Assembly: GCA_016110215.1 (NCBI GenBank)
Contig: JADWQD010000007.1
Span: forward strand, 372,001 to 436,000
Length of the DNA stretch: 64,000 nt
Source of the DNA: Capronia americana
Lineage: Eukaryota > Ascomycota > Eurotiomycetes > Chaetothyriales > Herpotrichiellaceae
Reading direction: 5' to 3'
How positions within the stretch are numbered: the first letter of the stretch is position 1; the number at the start of each line of letters is the position of its first letter. Position numbers and translations under genes: made by a program. Of this stretch, positions 42,691 through 53,144 are shown piece after piece. The notes under the pieces are model-generated. The model made no database searches and was not told where the DNA came from. It saw only the letters and a list, made by a program, of their open reading frames with translations.

Positions 42691-45600
42691 TCAGATCGAG
42701 ATAAAGAAACTCTTCTCCCCTTCCCTCGGCTCCACGGCACATCTCTTCAGAATGGGATCGGCACAGCTGATCCGGATCCGCTCGGGCGTGGCCGGACTGC
42801 GCAGACTCAACACATCGTCCACGCCATACTGCTTCCTTGCGGCCTTGAGGGCATCCCTGATGGCGAAGAAGACAGCACTGCCCATGAACAGCGGCGGCTC
42901 CCCGACGCCTCGGGACCGCTGGATGGTGCGCAGGTTCTTCCACTCCACGTCCTTGAGCAGCGAGACGTTCATGACCTGCGGAATGTCGCGGAAGCCGGGG
43001 ATCTTGTAGGCGCCAGGCCCGCGGGTGAAGAGCTGCCCGCTCGCGCGGTGCCAGAGCGACTCCTCTGTGGTGAACAGGCCCTGGCCCTGCACGTATGCGC
43101 CCTCGATCTGGCCGTAATCGATCGCCGGGTTGATGCTGCGCCCGACGTCCATCTTAATGTCAGATCGCAGGCACGTCCAGTCGCCGGTGAGGGTGTCGAT
43201 AAGGACCTCGCTCGCGGTCACGCCCTGCGTGAAGTAGAAGAACATCTTGCCGGTGTTCTCTTTGGTTGGGTCCGCCGGGTTGGGACCCCAGATGTATCCG
43301 ATTTCGGGGGTCTTGTAGAATCCGTTGGCTGAGAGGTTCACGCGGTCGAAGTACGCTGCTGTGGCGAGCTGGTGCATCGTGGCCTTTGGGCCGAATTTCT
43401 CACGGTATGGTGCCAGTCTCTCGTTGATCTGCATGCAGGCGTTGTAGGCGGCGTAGCCGTTGAGATCGGACGATGCCGAGGCGGCTGTGCTGGATGAATT
43501 GGCGACCGTGTTGGTTGCCGTTTCGGAAATGTGCACATCCGCCAGAGGTACTTGGAGGGCCTCGGCTACAATCATGCAGATCTTGGTGTGCAGGCCTTGA
43601 CCCATTTCAGTGCCGCCGTGGGCGACGAGGACGGAGCCGTCGTGGTAGATATGCACGAGTGCGCCAGCTTGATTGAGGAAGAGGGCGGTGAAAGAAATGC
43701 CGAACTTGGTGGGGATGATAGCAAGTCCCTTCTTCTGCCATTTGTGCGTGGCATTGAATTCGTCGACGGCTTTGCGGCGCGCGTCGTAGTTGGACTCCTC
43801 TTTGATCTGTTTATACATCAGAGGGACATGCCAGTCCTCGAGGGCCTGCTTGAAATGTGTTTGCTCGCCATCCTTGTAAAAGTTGATCTCGCGGAGCCGG
43901 TCGACGGGGATCTTGAGGTGATCCGATATTTCCTCCATGTAAGATTCGGCGATGAACATGCCTTGCGGACCACCGAAGCCCCGGAAGGCTGTATTTGAGA
44001 CGGTGTTGGTCTTGCAGAGCCGGCCGTCGACATCGATATTGGGGATGTTGTAGCAGCCATCGATGTGTGATAGGGCCCGGTCCACGACCGCTGCAGACAG
44101 ATCTTGACACCATCCTGCGTTGTTGAAGACGTTGCATTTCAGGGCTTGAATCTTCCCGTCCTTGTTGACTCCGACCTTCCAGATGCCCAAGAAAGGGTGT
44201 CTCTGGCCAGAGGTCATAATGTCTTCGTCTCGGTTGAGCATGCATCTGACCGGCCGTTTCACCTTGTTTGCTGCCACAGCGCAGATTGTTGAGAGCTGGA
44301 TTGATCGCGTCTCCTTGCCACCAAAGCCGCCACCGAGACGCTTGACCTTGGAAACAATTTTGTTGGACTGCACCCCGAGAGCTTTTGCAATATAGGCTTG
44401 CGTTTCCGCGGGATTCTGGGTGCTGCTCCAGATTTCCATTTCTCCGTCCTCTGGCTTAGGGATTGCAAGAGAAGCATTCGTCTCGAGATAGAAGTGCTCC
44501 TGCCCGCCCATCCTAGATGTACCCTCGAAGACATAGTCGCATTCCTGGAAGGCTTTCTCGACATCGCCTTTGCGGATATATCGGTAGTGTTCGAAAAAGC
44601 TTTGCTTCTCAATCGCCTCTTCGATGGTGTAAATAGCGGGGAGTTCTTCGTACTCGATGAGGACGGCACGGGCACCAGCAGCAGCTTGTTGAGCTGTGTT
44701 CGCCAGGACCATGCCGATCGGTTGGCCAGCCGTGAAGACTTCGTCCTCAGCAAAGTACACCTCGTCACAGACTGGCGCTCCCCACCAGTTGGCCTTGGGA
44801 TCAGCGAAATCGTGTCGGTCAACCCAAGCGGCGACACCTGGAAGTTGTAGTGCCGGGCTTGGGTCGACACTGATCAGCTTCGCATGTGCTTTGGTCGATA
44901 GGACGAGGCAGCCAATAAGCTCGTTCATCTGCGTAGGGATGTCGTCCGTGTACTGGGCTTCTCCAGTGCACTGCTTCAATGCCGCCAAATGTGGGTGTTC
45001 CTTGCCGAGGACCTTTTGGGAGTAAGCAACAGAAGCGTCGTGGTCCTTGTAGCCTTTCGAGATTTCTCGCTCAATCTCCTCGACTACTTCTTTATCTGCT
45101 TCCTTGCTCGCATCTTCGATCTGAGCGAGTACCTCTTGGTAGAAGCGGTAGAAGAATCCCAAAGCCAAGGATTTCCTGTACCATGCCATTCCTCCAGGCA
45201 CACCGAATGGGAGGTTGAAATCGTGTTCCAAGGCACTCATTACTCCTTCCAGGGTTTGCGGATCTGTGAATGTCTTTCCAACGATGTATTCAGAGGCCTG
45301 CTTAGCTTCAATGGTAATAGGAGCCATTCCTCCGTAGACCAAGTTGGCGTTCTTAACCTTGTAGTTGTCGTCCAGTGCAACTCGCAAGCAAGCATTGACA
45401 ATAGCGATGTCGTCATCTTTCCGCTTCGACTGCTTGTACGATTTGACGTATTCTCCTTTCTCGGCGGTGATGGGGATCCTCATCGCTGCGATTACGGCAT
45501 CTTCTGGCAAGGCCGTCACTCTGTAGCGCTTGAAGAAGCTGCCCATAGGGATCTCTGTGGTCTGTTTCAGGGACTTGGCGATCATGATTGAGTTTGTGGC

Positions 45601-46770
45601 GACGAACACCGGGTTCAGATCGGAGATGGGAGAAGCTGTTGCCAGGTTGCCCGCAGGAGTGCCGACGTTTCGGATCTGCCGGCCTGCAAAGTATCTGATG
45701 GCTTTCTTGATGGCGGTGAATGACTGTGCTTTGGCCTTGCCGTAATGCTTGACAGCTTCGTCGCAGATGTTTTCAAGGTCTGTCAGGGCGACATTGCCAC
45801 CAATCTCCAGGTAGTCGTCATGGAACGAGTACTGTCGAAGTTCGGCAATGTCACCTACATATACAGAGGCCGAGTATTGGGCTGCCTTGAACTTGATTTC
45901 AATTTGGGTCTCGGTGCTGCCACCGATTAATTTGGCGCCAGGATGAGCGTTCTTGATTTCCAGCAGTTGTTCAAGAGTAACGGGCCTGTACCACTTCTTT
46001 CTCTTGTTTCCAAATGCGAGAGGCTTGAACTCATGTTTCCGGAGGGCGGGAGGGTAAATCAATTCTGTCGACGGGTCGTAGTGAATGAAAGATGGAGGAG
46101 TGTATTTCTTTTCAGCAGCGTCGTCAACACCATTTGTCGCGCCGTTGCAGGAGCCCCCATTTTCCATGCAGCAGCCGGAACCGCCATTTGCAATTGACTT
46201 GCCGCACCTCTTGTTGAAGCTCTGGGCAGCATCGAGGATTGGTCGGTAGCCCGTGCATCGGCACAGGTTGCCATCGAAGTTCTCCTCGACCTCAAGTTCT
46301 GATGCACCAGGACCATTATTTCTCAGCAGAGCATACAAGCTCATGACTATGCCCGGTGTGCAGAAACCGCACTGGCTTCCACTTGCCATGGCAATCCGCT
46401 GCTGTGCGGGATGTGGGTTCTTAGAATTGCCAATTCCCTCGACGGTAACAACGTGCTTGCCATCGACGCTGGCCAGGGGGGCCAGACAAGCATTGACCGA
46501 CGCATGGTATATTTTGTTGGTCGTCGGGTTCAGTTGTGATACCACCACCGTACATGCACCGCATCCACCTTCTGCGCATCCAAGCTTTGTGCCCGTCAAA
46601 CCAATGCCTCTTAGATACTCCAGCAGGGTGAGCTCTGGGTCCACCGCGTCCAGCTCGACCTTCGTTCCATTGAGGTAGAAGCGGAGCGTGTCATCGTAGC
46701 TTTCGGTCAGAGAAGCAAGCGAGACAACTTTCCCAGCCGTGTTGGCTGGCTCAAGGACGCCCGGAGCCAT
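42691..46770 (-). CDS. hxA: Xanthine dehydrogenase (purine hydroxylase I)
   Basis: An intron-free 1359-residue protein, full length for the family. The order is two [2Fe-2S] domains (CAEGGCGACTVV near residue 66, CGFCTPG near 132 and LCRCTGYRP near 168), an FAD domain (about 260-450, with KLIGGSTETQIE), and the molybdopterin domain. Moco-site residues are visible: Glu in GGGFGGKE near 815, Arg in NTAFRGFGG near 925, and the catalytic Glu in RGVGEPPLFMG near 1290. The enzyme oxidises hypoxanthine to xanthine and urate with NAD+, in purine use as nitrogen source. In Aspergillus it is under nitrogen and urate control; here no GATA sites were assessed. A paralogous nicotinate hydroxylase (HxnS) is the main alternative. 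The full XDH motif set and the SFFISI end favour HxA. Confidence 0.93.
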   Translation of the reverse strand: MAPGVLEPANTAGKVVSLASLTESYDDTLRFYLNGTKVELDAVDPELTLLEYLRGIGLTGTKLGCAEGGCGACTVVVSQLNPTTNKIYHASVNACLAPLASVDGKHVVTVEGIGNSKNPHPAQQRIAMASGSQCGFCTPGIVMSLYALLRNNGPGASELEVEENFDGNLCRCTGYRPILDAAQSFNKRCGKSIANGGSGCCMENGGSCNGATNGVDDAAEKKYTPPSFIHYDPSTELIYPPALRKHEFKPLAFGNKRKKWYRPVTLEQLLEIKNAHPGAKLIGGSTETQIEIKFKAAQYSASVYVGDIAELRQYSFHDDYLEIGGNVALTDLENICDEAVKHYGKAKAQSFTAIKKAIRYFAGRQIRNVGTPAGNLATASPISDLNPVFVATNSIMIAKSLKQTTEIPMGSFFKRYRVTALPEDAVIAAMRIPITAEKGEYVKSYKQSKRKDDDIAIVNACLRVALDDNYKVKNANLVYGGMAPITIEAKQASEYIVGKTFTDPQTLEGVMSALEHDFNLPFGVPGGMAWYRKSLALGFFYRFYQEVLAQIEDASKEADKEVVEEIEREISKGYKDHDASVAYSQKVLGKEHPHLAALKQCTGEAQYTDDIPTQMNELIGCLVLSTKAHAKLISVDPSPALQLPGVAAWVDRHDFADPKANWWGAPVCDEVYFAEDEVFTAGQPIGMVLANTAQQAAAGARAVLIEYEELPAIYTIEEAIEKQSFFEHYRYIRKGDVEKAFQECDYVFEGTSRMGGQEHFYLETNASLAIPKPEDGEMEIWSSTQNPAETQAYIAKALGVQSNKIVSKVKRLGGGFGGKETRSIQLSTICAVAANKVKRPVRCMLNRDEDIMTSGQRHPFLGIWKVGVNKDGKIQALKCNVFNNAGWCQDLSAAVVDRALSHIDGCYNIPNIDVDGRLCKTNTVSNTAFRGFGGPQGMFIAESYMEEISDHLKIPVDRLREINFYKDGEQTHFKQALEDWHVPLMYKQIKEESNYDARRKAVDEFNATHKWQKKGLAIIPTKFGISFTALFLNQAGALVHIYHDGSVLVAHGGTEMGQGLHTKICMIVAEALQVPLADVHISETATNTVANSSSTAASASSDLNGYAAYNACMQINERLAPYREKFGPKATMHQLATAAYFDRVNLSANGFYKTPEIGYIWGPNPADPTKENTGKMFFYFTQGVTASEVLIDTLTGDWTCLRSDIKMDVGRSINPAIDYGQIEGAYVQGQGLFTTEESLWHRASGQLFTRGPGAYKIPGFRDIPQVMNVSLLKDVEWKNLRTIQRSRGVGEPPLFMGSAVFFAIRDALKAARKQYGVDDVLSLRSPATPERIRISCADPILKRCAVEPREGEKSFFISI

Positions 46771-47526
46771 CGCGGTCAGGAAGCTGTCAACGAGAGTGAG
46801 GACGGCGAAGAATCAGGAGCCTGTCAAGTCAGCATCCCAAGTCGCCTTTTGCACAACTCGGAGGCGAATGGAGATGGTCGAGGCAAATATAGAGCAAGAC
46901 GTCAAGACGTCGTACAAGGCCAAGCGTGGGCAGAAATCAAGAGGTTCAAGAGACGAACGAAACTCCCTCCACTCACTACAGCCTCTTATCGGCAACGGCC
47001 TGAAGCTACTCATCAACACAAAAGCAAATTGTTTCATTGATTTCGATAGGAAATGGGACGCGACGCCTGGACGCACGAATCAGCGAGGGGCAATTGCAGC
47101 AGGCCAAAGATCTCGTAAAGATAGCTGACAAGGATCGCCAGTGAGGGGCACGAGGGGGTGGGCAGTGGCCATCCCGGCCAATCGACTCCGAGGCAATGGT
47201 GAGCGGTGGTGGATTTGTGCGGCGGAGACCTCCGATGTCAAGGGCGGCGCTTTCATCTGACAGGAAGCAGCCCATCGGGCAAAGCCTGCGACCAAGTGTA
47301 CTCGTACTCCGTACATGGAGCAAAGGACTACAATTACAGTGGGAGGCCTTGCGCCTTGTCGCTGGAGCACCGTTGTACGAGGTCACACGTCTTCATTGTC
47401 ATCTCAACTCCGCCTGTTACGGCAATGGGTATCTCTTGCTTGCTTCTCTCTGACCTCTGACCCTCGTCGTGTCCAATGCAGCTGCCCGACAGCCCGCTGT
47501 CAACATCTCCTCACAAGCTGGGCCCC
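46771..47526. other. XDH promoter and neighbour's 3' end
   Basis: No coding frame is supported over 0.76 kb. It is presumably the XDH promoter and leader. No repeat is visible. Confidence 0.4.
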
Positions 47527-50454
47527 CTATCCAAATGGCACCACAGGCAGCACACGGTGAATGTTCCACATGGCGTTCACCTCGCCCACGTTCCAGAAGG
47601 ACTGCGGCACCTGGTAACCGCCCCATTCTCCAGGCAATTGCATGCACAGATACGTTAGGACCTCCTCTGTCCAGGTGCCAGATCGGATCAACGCGTTCCG
47701 GACCATGCCTAACGCCTTCTTACAGCTGTCCAGAGCAGCCGGTCGACCAACCGCCAGGATGCGCTGGATGTGGTATCTGAACAGCTGGCTTTCGCATCCC
47801 AAACTCCCGTCATTTGCGAGCTTAATCTGCAACACCAATCTTCCCGTTCCACGAACCGCATTCCACTGTGCTGGCGTAGGCTCTGCTATGCCAGGGTCGA
47901 TCTCGTCCAAGTCCGCAAAGATAAAGTAGTCTGCGTCGTCCATGGCACGGTAAACTGCCTGTCTGTGGCGTTCAACGAGGTTGGCCATTTGGCCCATGAT
48001 GTAGGGGCGCTTTGGGATCTGGTAAGGGCGAATTGTGTCTCGGTCAATTGGACCAGCGATCCCGGTCCGGCGGCATTCCAGAGTCCAATGTCGTTGGATG
48101 TCATCGTAGAGGTGCTGCTTCTTGCAATAGCGGGTGAAGCTGTCCGTCCCACAGGCAGGGCAAATGACTACATCGCGATCTAGAATGGTTCTGGGCATTA
48201 GCACCTGAGCCTGGAGCACACAGCTTCGCGCGCAATCAGACTTACCCCAGCAGCTTGTCATGGCACGGCAATCGGGCTTGGGACATTTCAATCGCGGGTG
48301 GAAGCTGTCGAATTTGAACTCGGTCGGAGTAGGGGCGGGGGGTGAGGTTGCATGTTGAACAAGGCTGCGTGTCTGCAGAAGTGTGTCAGCTGGGGCTGAA
48401 AGAGGAAAGTATCATGGCTTCAGTACTCACTTGAGGATTGGTCAGAGTTTCCTTCTTGGTGCTGCTTCCATCCTTGCGGTCTTCCTTTGGGCGTTTGATG
48501 TGCGCCTTCTCAGTCTCCTGGCAACCTCCTTGGTTCCTCCCAGGTTGTTTATCTTTCAGGTCTCCGACGGGTGACTCGGCAGCCAGGGGATCATTCGACG
48601 AAGGATCATTTGAAGAACGAGGATCTGCCTGACTGCTTCCAGACGAGCAGAGGCTGGCTAGATCTCCAGAAGCACTCTTGGTATTGACACCTGGCTTGAA
48701 GATTCCAACAATTTCTGATTTCTTGCTCAAAGTCTCGGGATTTGATGCAGCGGCAATTGTGTCAGAAGTTTTTCCCTGATCTTGCTGGCGTGTGCCGTGG
48801 TGAGTTGGTATAGGTGATGTGATAGAAGAAGTCGGCGGACTTGCGCCCTTGCTTGGGACACCAGGGGATGCCATTCTGTCTTCATTTCCATTCGAGTCAT
48901 TGTCTTGGAGATACCGTGCGTCTTGATTTGGCTCAGTTTGTGGCTGTGCGCGTGTGGGAGGTTTGGGTGGCAGTGGTAGGGCAGGACGAAGAGGGAGAGG
49001 ATGACGCATTTTTGTTATGTTGCCTGCGAGCTGACTGACATCCTGACCTAATGAAGTCGGTACACCGTCATTTACTTTTGTCTGGTGCTGTCCAGATGGC
49101 GACACGTCAGGGACAGATGGATTGATGGGTATGTCTGAGGCGATCGACTTCGGCATATCGTCGACCAGTACAGTGGGTTCAACCTCTGCTGGAGGCAATT
49201 CACCCCCTTCCGGCTGGACTTGAGACTGAGTCGGTGCCTGCTTCTTTGACTTCTTCTTCTTCTTTGGCTTCTTCGGCTTCTTTGATGAGGTTTCCTGGAT
49301 TTTGGCAGTCGCTTCTTCAATTCGCGGTGCCTCCATGGCGTCGGCTGCTGAGGAGGAGGAAGATGAGACTTGCGATGCAGATTGTGAATGTGTTTTCTCC
49401 CTTTGTTTCCGCGCAGCTGGGGCGGCAGAAGCGTCACTACCCTGACTTGCCGAAGGGTTCTCCTCACTGCAGTGAGACGACTCAGCTACCGCGCCAGCGG
49501 CGGTGTCTGAGACGACGGTCGTCTTTGCCAGAAACTCTCCGCGCTTGATCTCTTGCCGGAGCATAAGCTCCTCTCCACGTTGACAAATTTGCTCGTGAAA
49601 GGATCGAGCTTCAGAGAATAATTTGAGGCCGGCCAGGACGAGTGCTCCATATTCTTGCTGGAAAAGAGTCAGTACACCAGGAAGACTGTGAAGGAATTGA
49701 GGTTCATACAAATTCAGCTTGAGTCTTCCCGGGACAGAATGCCGCGAACTCTGGCTGGTCCAGCTTTGCAAAGACTTGCCATGACCATTTGACTTCGCTC
49801 ACGCTAGGAACAGCAAAGGTGTGACACAGGAGCTTCAAAAGTCCAGCCTCCTTCAGAGACTCATCGACAAAGACCAAGTCTTCGTCAAACCAGCCATGGA
49901 ATGTGTACTTGTTGCCTTTCGGATCGGTCAATGAGTGGGACTGGCTCTCATGCTCTGGCTCTTTCCCTTTTGATTGGTGCTCTTCCCAGAGAGGGACAAA
50001 TTGGTCGTTCTGTTTCGTCCAGTTGAGCTCTTTCACTCCCTGAATGCCCACAGGCAGACGGTCTCGCGCGAAGGCACCGTCTCCGTTGGAGGCCCTCAGG
50101 AGCTGTTGTGCAATGCCACAGGCGTGGCGGAAGTTTTCTCGCGACATTCCGTATGGCGCGGCAACGTCATGGCAGAATGCGAAGAGGAGGAGGCGAGCGT
50201 TCGCCCCAGGAAGTCGTTCCAGACAACGCTGCTGGAACTCAAGGCGGCCGTCGCTCAATTTGATGGTCTCGACACTCCCCTGGTCTGGGGATGGCAAGAA
50301 GAACATCGTGTCACTCAGCTCTCTGGCAAACGAGATGTACGCCATGGCCCTCCTGGCAGATCCCATTGCATCAGCGCATGTTGATAAGGATTGAAGGCGG
50401 AGCTTACCTGGGTGCCATCATGACGAACATGGGCGGTGCCTCTGAGGAACTCAT
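47527..50454 (-). CDS. Unrecognised protein with C-terminal Cys/His cluster
   Basis: Five exons, 50454-50408, 50352-49710, 49657-48431, 48372-48246 and 48179-47527, join to exactly 899 codons (898 residues). I do not recognise the family. Residues 1-250 form a globular domain (MAYISFAREL start, with CHDVAAPYGMSRENFRHAC). Residues 250-640 are a disordered Ser/Pro/Lys-rich linker with a basic KKPKKPKKKKKSKK tract that could act as an NLS. The C-terminus has a CPKPDC knuckle near 669, followed by a MYND-like pattern CPACG-x6-YCKKQHLYDDIQRHW-x3-C, suggesting zinc binding. The MYND likeness is by spacing only. The last intron (66 nt) is in phase and stop-free, so its retention would add 22 residues inside the Cys/His region. 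It is divergent from the KH-domain gene. Confidence 0.75.
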
Positions 50455-51437
50455 CGTCGACAGATGGTGTGAAAGTTTGTCGAAAGAGGCCTGCTGAAAG
50501 ACACAAGGAGGCAATGGTTGTGGTATACCCGAAGTGCGCCCGGTGTTTGTCGCTGCTTCAAATTCACGGACGGGGCGGTCTGGCTGGGTGCGACCGCATT
50601 GTCACGCCTAGCGCTACGCAGGTGAAGGATGGGAGCTTGGAATGGGCACATTGCTCTACACAACTCACGAGGGTTTGCTGGGGGGATTGTCTAGCGACTT
50701 GTTTGCAACAGTACAAACGCAAACCAACCTGGTCCAACAAAGGCTGCCACTGTCATACTGGGCTTCTTCCCCTGTGCATTCAAGCATGTGGCCTCATAAG
50801 TCGGCAGAGGCCCTCGACAGCATGTTCACCTCAACTGAGGGTCCAAGATGGAGGCGGCGAGGTAAAATAGAGTCGGCTGGCTCTGGACGCAAGCAGCATC
50901 CATCTTGCCATCCTCAAACGCTGCTGGAAGAATCTGAGCCGGCGAGGCGCACCACGGTACCTGCAGTAATACCACCGGTGCACCTCGTCGTTACGAAGCT
51001 CTTTGTGAGCTGAGGCTTCCTCGGTGCAGGGAGTCCTGTGATCCTGGATGCTACGGGCACATACTTTTGTGACCACTAAGCAATCGCCGTCTTCGTCTAT
51101 GCGACATCTTCTTCGCTCTTTTTGTCAGATGCAATCTGGGTTGGGTCAGCGCTTTAGTGAGTGAAGTTGAAACAAGAATCCAGGGGACCATGTGCTTTTC
51201 GAGGAATGGTCACGTGCGGGTCATGGCACGTGACCTCCGCAGTTCGAGTCCACTTTCGCCGAACGCGGCTTCGGGTTGTTGTGTGCTTGGTTTTCTTACT
51301 GGATACTCGAAGCTTGAAACCTCATCAACCCCTCACACAATTCTCATTGACGCCTCATCAGTAAAATATCTAGGCTACCACCTTGCCGCGTTATTTCCTT
51401 CCAAGGTTTTTGTCTGCGATTCGTTCGCGAGCCCTTC
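50455..51437. other. Divergent promoter, zinc-cluster and KH genes
   Basis: No gene is supported in 1 kb. The notable feature is the paired CACGTG palindrome at 51208-51235. Several 80-140 residue frames here look random. Confidence 0.45.
51208..51235. promoter_or_regulatory. Paired E-box palindrome
   Basis: GGTCACGTG and CACGTGACC form an exact 9-bp inverted pair separated by 10 bp, about 200 bp upstream of the KH-gene ATG. Each half contains GTCACGTG, the preferred site of Cbf1-type bHLH factors. The spacing of about two helical turns would place two dimers on one face. Confidence 0.5.
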
Positions 51438-53144
51438 ATGGCTGATCTCAGCAACATCCTTGCCGCTCTCGCAGCGCAGAGGCAAGGAGGAACTCCCTCC
51501 CAAGCTCCTCCTCCACCCGTGCCAGGCATGCCATATCCGCCGCCTCAATATGCATCTCCTCCTGGTAGCGCTGCACCTTACGGACTTCCTCAACCGATCA
51601 ACTCTGGCAGCGTCGATCTGGGGGGCATACAGCCCATCAGCTCTGGCTCTGTTAGCATTGCCGATGCGATAGCCAAAGCCCGAGGGATCGCGGCCGAGAA
51701 AGGCCTCTCTTATGACCCAACTCGACGTACGATGCTTCTCTGCCTTGGCATGCGCTTGCTGATTGCGAATTCATAGCTCCTATCAATCCCGACCCTAGAA
51801 GCGGAAGCAGAGGCTACCGGCGCTCAAGATCGCCGTCCAGATCCCCTCCACGCCGGGATGGCTATCGAGAAGCTTACAATCCCTACAGAGAAGATAGACG
51901 GGCAAACGATCGTGGATACACCAGAGATCGTTCTTTGTCCCCACGGGCTGCCCCGTATTCTCCTGGAAGATTCAGAGATGACAGATCAGCCGCGCGCGAC
52001 CAGGGAGGCGAAGATGAATCGGAAATCCTACCTCTAGACAAAGGCGTCGTCGGTCTCATCATTGGGCGGTCCGGGGAAAATCTACGACGAGTCGAAAACA
52101 CCACAGGTGCTCGTGTTCAGTTTATGGACGGTCCCGAAGTCCCCGGTCCTCAGAGGCATTGCAGGATCACTGGGCCCCGAGCAGCACGTGCCGCTGCAAA
52201 AAATGAAATCTTTAGGATCATCGATGACAACGAGGTCTCAAAGAGAGGCGGACCCGCTCCAGAAAAGGCCCGCCATCAGAGCAGCAAAGTCACGACAACA
52301 AAAGAAGGCGACAGTCTTCAAATGATGGTTCCGGACCGGACGGTTGGATTGATCATCGGACGTGGTGGTGAAACCATCCGCGACTTGCAAGACCGGAGTG
52401 GCTGTCACGTTAACATTGTTGGAGAGAACAAAAGCATCAATGGAATGCGACCCGTCAACCTGATCGGCAGCGCCTCGGCTCAGCAATACGCGCGAGATTT
52501 GATCCTGGAGATTGTGGAAAGTGATCAGAAGGGCATCAGCGTGAAAGATCTCCACCGCGAACGAGAAGACTCGCACAGTAGCGGTAGCGGCAAGATCAAT
52601 GACAGCATCGTCGTGCCCGGCGACGCAGTGGGTATGATCATTGGCAAAGGCATGTTACAATCAGTCTTTCTCATGTGCATTGCTAACAGTGGTCCAGGGG
52701 GTGAGTCTATCCGTGATATGCAAAACCAGACAGGGTGCAAGATCAACGTATCGCCCGCGAGCGGACGAGACATTGAACGTGAAATTGGTCTTATTGGCAG
52801 CCGCCACGCGATCGATGCTGCCAAACGTGCTATTATGGAGAAGGTGGATGTTGTGGTAAGCTTGGCCTATGGTAGCTTTCCGTGCACATACTAACGTGAT
52901 TCAGCGTGCTCGGACACAAGCTCGCGAACGTGAAAGTCGAGACGACTACGGTGACAGGTACTCGGGACAACAACCCAGCTATCCGGCTGCCGCAGCCCTC
53001 CCGGCGCAGGTGGCAGCACCTCCTCCAGCTGCCGGGGCTGCAGACCCTTATGCCGCCTATGGCGGCTATCAGAATTACCTCCAAATGTGGTATGCAGCCA
53101 TGGCGCAACAACAAGGTGGCCAGGGTCAAGGTGAGCAACGATGA
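51438..53144 (+). CDS. Three-KH-domain RNA-binding protein
   Basis: Four exons, 51438-51726, 51777-52649, 52698-52855 and 52905-53144, give 519 residues. A Pro/Gly-rich N-terminus is followed by an Arg/Ser-rich segment (about 100-140). Three KH domains follow, with GxxG loops GRSG near 193, GRGG near 291 and GKGG near 386. The C-terminus is Ala/Pro/Gln-rich with YGGYQNYLQMWYAAM. This layout resembles FUBP/KSRP-type single-strand nucleic-acid binders that act in splicing, mRNA stability or transcription. The second intron (52650-52697, 48 nt) has a GC donor (AAAG|GCATGT), a perfect TGCTAAC branch site and ends CCAG. It is in phase and stop-free, so unspliced RNA would insert 16 residues into the KH3 GxxG loop. 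The family consensus strongly favours its removal. Confidence 0.9.
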
